Shown piece after piece: positions 62,994-64,000 of a DNA stretch of 64,000 bases. The stretch covers positions 1 to 64,000 of the forward strand of contig NZ_CP080526.1 of assembly GCF_024746815.1 (NCBI RefSeq), read 5' to 3'. The stretch's first letter is position 1; each line of letters begins with the position of its first letter. The DNA comes from Mesorhizobium sp. AR07 (GTDB lineage Bacteria > Pseudomonadota > Alphaproteobacteria > Rhizobiales > Rhizobiaceae). Position numbers and translations under genes: made by a program. The notes below the pieces were generated by a model, which was not told where the DNA came from, made no database searches, and saw only the letters and a program-made list of their open reading frames with translations.

Positions 62994-64000
62994 TCACAGC
63001 CGGAAGAAAAATCGCGTCGACTGATCCCGCTTGCGGGTTGCCCCGGTCGGTCGTTCAATCGAAAGCTTGGTATGAGGCGGAATTCCCATATTCAATTCGA
63101 GCAGATGTTGGTCCAACTCCTTGTCCGCGGTCGTCAGGCGATGGTTCAGGCGCAGATAGTCCATCCACGTCGGCGTGCGGAAGGTTTCTGTCCAAAGCGA
63201 CGGATCCTGAAGATCGCGCTGGAGGTTCCAGTGCCGTGCACCGACGCGGCTTTGTACTCGCCGTCGTTCCTGCATCCGGTCCAGGAAAGCTTCGACGTTT
63301 GCCTCCGGTATTGAGTACTCGATCTTGACGACGATCGGCCCGCTTCTCGGCTTCAGGTCGAGAGCGAGCTGTGGCGTTTCGAAGCCAAAAGGATCCTGAT
63401 CAGAGTCTTGCCATTGACGGATAGGCATCAGAAAGCCGGTGGCCGCGACCATTATTAGCGCGCCAGCGGAAACCTCGAGTGCCAAGGTAAGCGAATAGGT
63501 CTCAGCCACTGAGCCCCACAGCCAACTGCCGGCCGCGATACCGCCAGACGAAAGGGCATAGTGGATCGAGAGCGTGCGACCGACGACCCACCTTGGGCTT
63601 GCCAATTGAACACTCACGTCGAGCCCCGTCCAGGTGACGACCCAGCCCGCGCCGCCGAGCGCCAGCGCAATGGCCGCCACCACCACTGAGGAGGTGAGAG
63701 CAAGAGACAGACAACACGCCGCACAGGCAATGCATGCCAGTGTAGTCAGCCGCTCCTGGGACAGCGACCGCCTCAAGACATTGTTGCAAATGCCGACGCA
63801 CAAGGCGCCGGTCCCGAAGCCGGCCATCAGGACACCATAAACGATTGGTCCTCCGCCTAGCTGATCGCGGGCAACGAGAGGCAGGAGCGCGAGTATGGAG
63901 ATGCTGGTCAGGCCAAAAAGCGCTCCACGCGCGATTGCCGCCTTGATCTCCGCAGAGAGGGCCGTGAAGCGCGCCCCGTCATGGATGGCAGTCGTCAATG
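62994..64000 (-). CDS. MFS exporter (MFS_3 type), 3' part
   Basis: The visible 335 codons carry at least six membrane spans (ALFGLTSISILALLPLVARD, ILALGG-type loops, SVAETYSLTLALEVSAGALI). A soluble C-terminal region follows (VVKIEYSIPEANVEAFLDRM, then RTPTWMDYLRLNHRLTTADK), typical of the EntS-like MFS_3 family with an attached alpha+beta barrel domain. The frame stays open to the end of the window, so the N-terminal spans lie outside. Substrate unknown; probably a drug or siderophore exporter. Confidence 0.82.
   Translation of the reverse strand, partial: LTTAIHDGARFTALSAEIKAAIARGALFGLTSISILALLPLVARDQLGGGPIVYGVLMAGFGTGALCVGICNNVLRRSLSQERLTTLACIACAACCLSLALTSSVVVAAIALALGGAGWVVTWTGLDVSVQLASPRWVVGRTLSIHYALSSGGIAAGSWLWGSVAETYSLTLALEVSAGALIMVAATGFLMPIRQWQDSDQDPFGFETPQLALDLKPRSGPIVVKIEYSIPEANVEAFLDRMQERRRVQSRVGARHWNLQRDLQDPSLWTETFRTPTWMDYLRLNHRLTTADKELDQHLLELNMGIPPHTKLSIERPTGATRKRDQSTRFFFRL

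Overview
The window looks like part of a secondary replicon (a repABC plasmid or chromid) of an alphaproteobacterium of the order Hyphomicrobiales, most like Mesorhizobium or Rhizobium. The evidence is a complete repA-repB-repC locus with its antisense RNA and parS-type palindromes, panB-panC next to a PmtA-like phospholipid methyltransferase, two DUF1403-scpB pairs of the rhizobial plasmid type, and high-GC coding. This is judged by reading alone; no database search was run.

Layout. 1-4.0 kb: an IS3-type transposase relic, then an Lrp/AsnC regulator, an aldehyde dehydrogenase and a class III aminotransferase (amine catabolism). 4.4-23.8 kb: a dense defence island. It holds an ABC-three-component (ABC-3C) operon on the minus strand, a small orphan gene with tandem operator palindromes, an AbiE-type toxin-antitoxin pair translationally coupled to a Schlafen/AlbA_2 protein, and a DISARM locus of five overlapping genes (N6-adenine methylase, 917-aa protein, DrmA helicase, DrmB DUF1998, DrmC PLD). 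24.0-36.2 kb: the plasmid maintenance module. repABC, a tyrosine recombinase, a PIN toxin pair, an AbiEii-like pair and an orphan Phd-type antitoxin lie between two oppositely oriented DUF1403-scpB pairs.

36.9-55.0 kb: a catabolic block bounded by two inverted IS6-family copies. Its left half is a seven-gene minus-strand operon behind a good Pho box: peptide-type ABC importer, DeoR regulator and a phosphodiesterase of the alkaline-phosphatase superfamily. Its right half is a C-P lyase-type cluster, phnF / phnGHIJKL-phnM-DUF1045-phnN. The striking point is PhnJ. It keeps the fold and the radical glycine, but three of the four cysteines that canonical PhnJ uses for its iron-sulfur cluster and thiyl chemistry are replaced (S251, L272, G278). 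With no PhnCDE transporter and a peptide-type importer plus phosphodiesterase instead, this suggests a variant C-P lyase-like pathway acting on an unusual organophosphorus compound. I consider it the best candidate for an undescribed system here.

55.0-64.0 kb: a broken dgt gene next to IS6 copy 2. Then comes a two-gene module (a MerR-type HTH fused to an SF2 helicase, plus a 79-aa cysteine-containing protein) behind a promoter that may give a leaderless mRNA; it is a plausible uncharacterised defence system. It is followed by panB-panC-pmtA, a hypothetical gene, and the 3' part of an MFS exporter cut by the window end.
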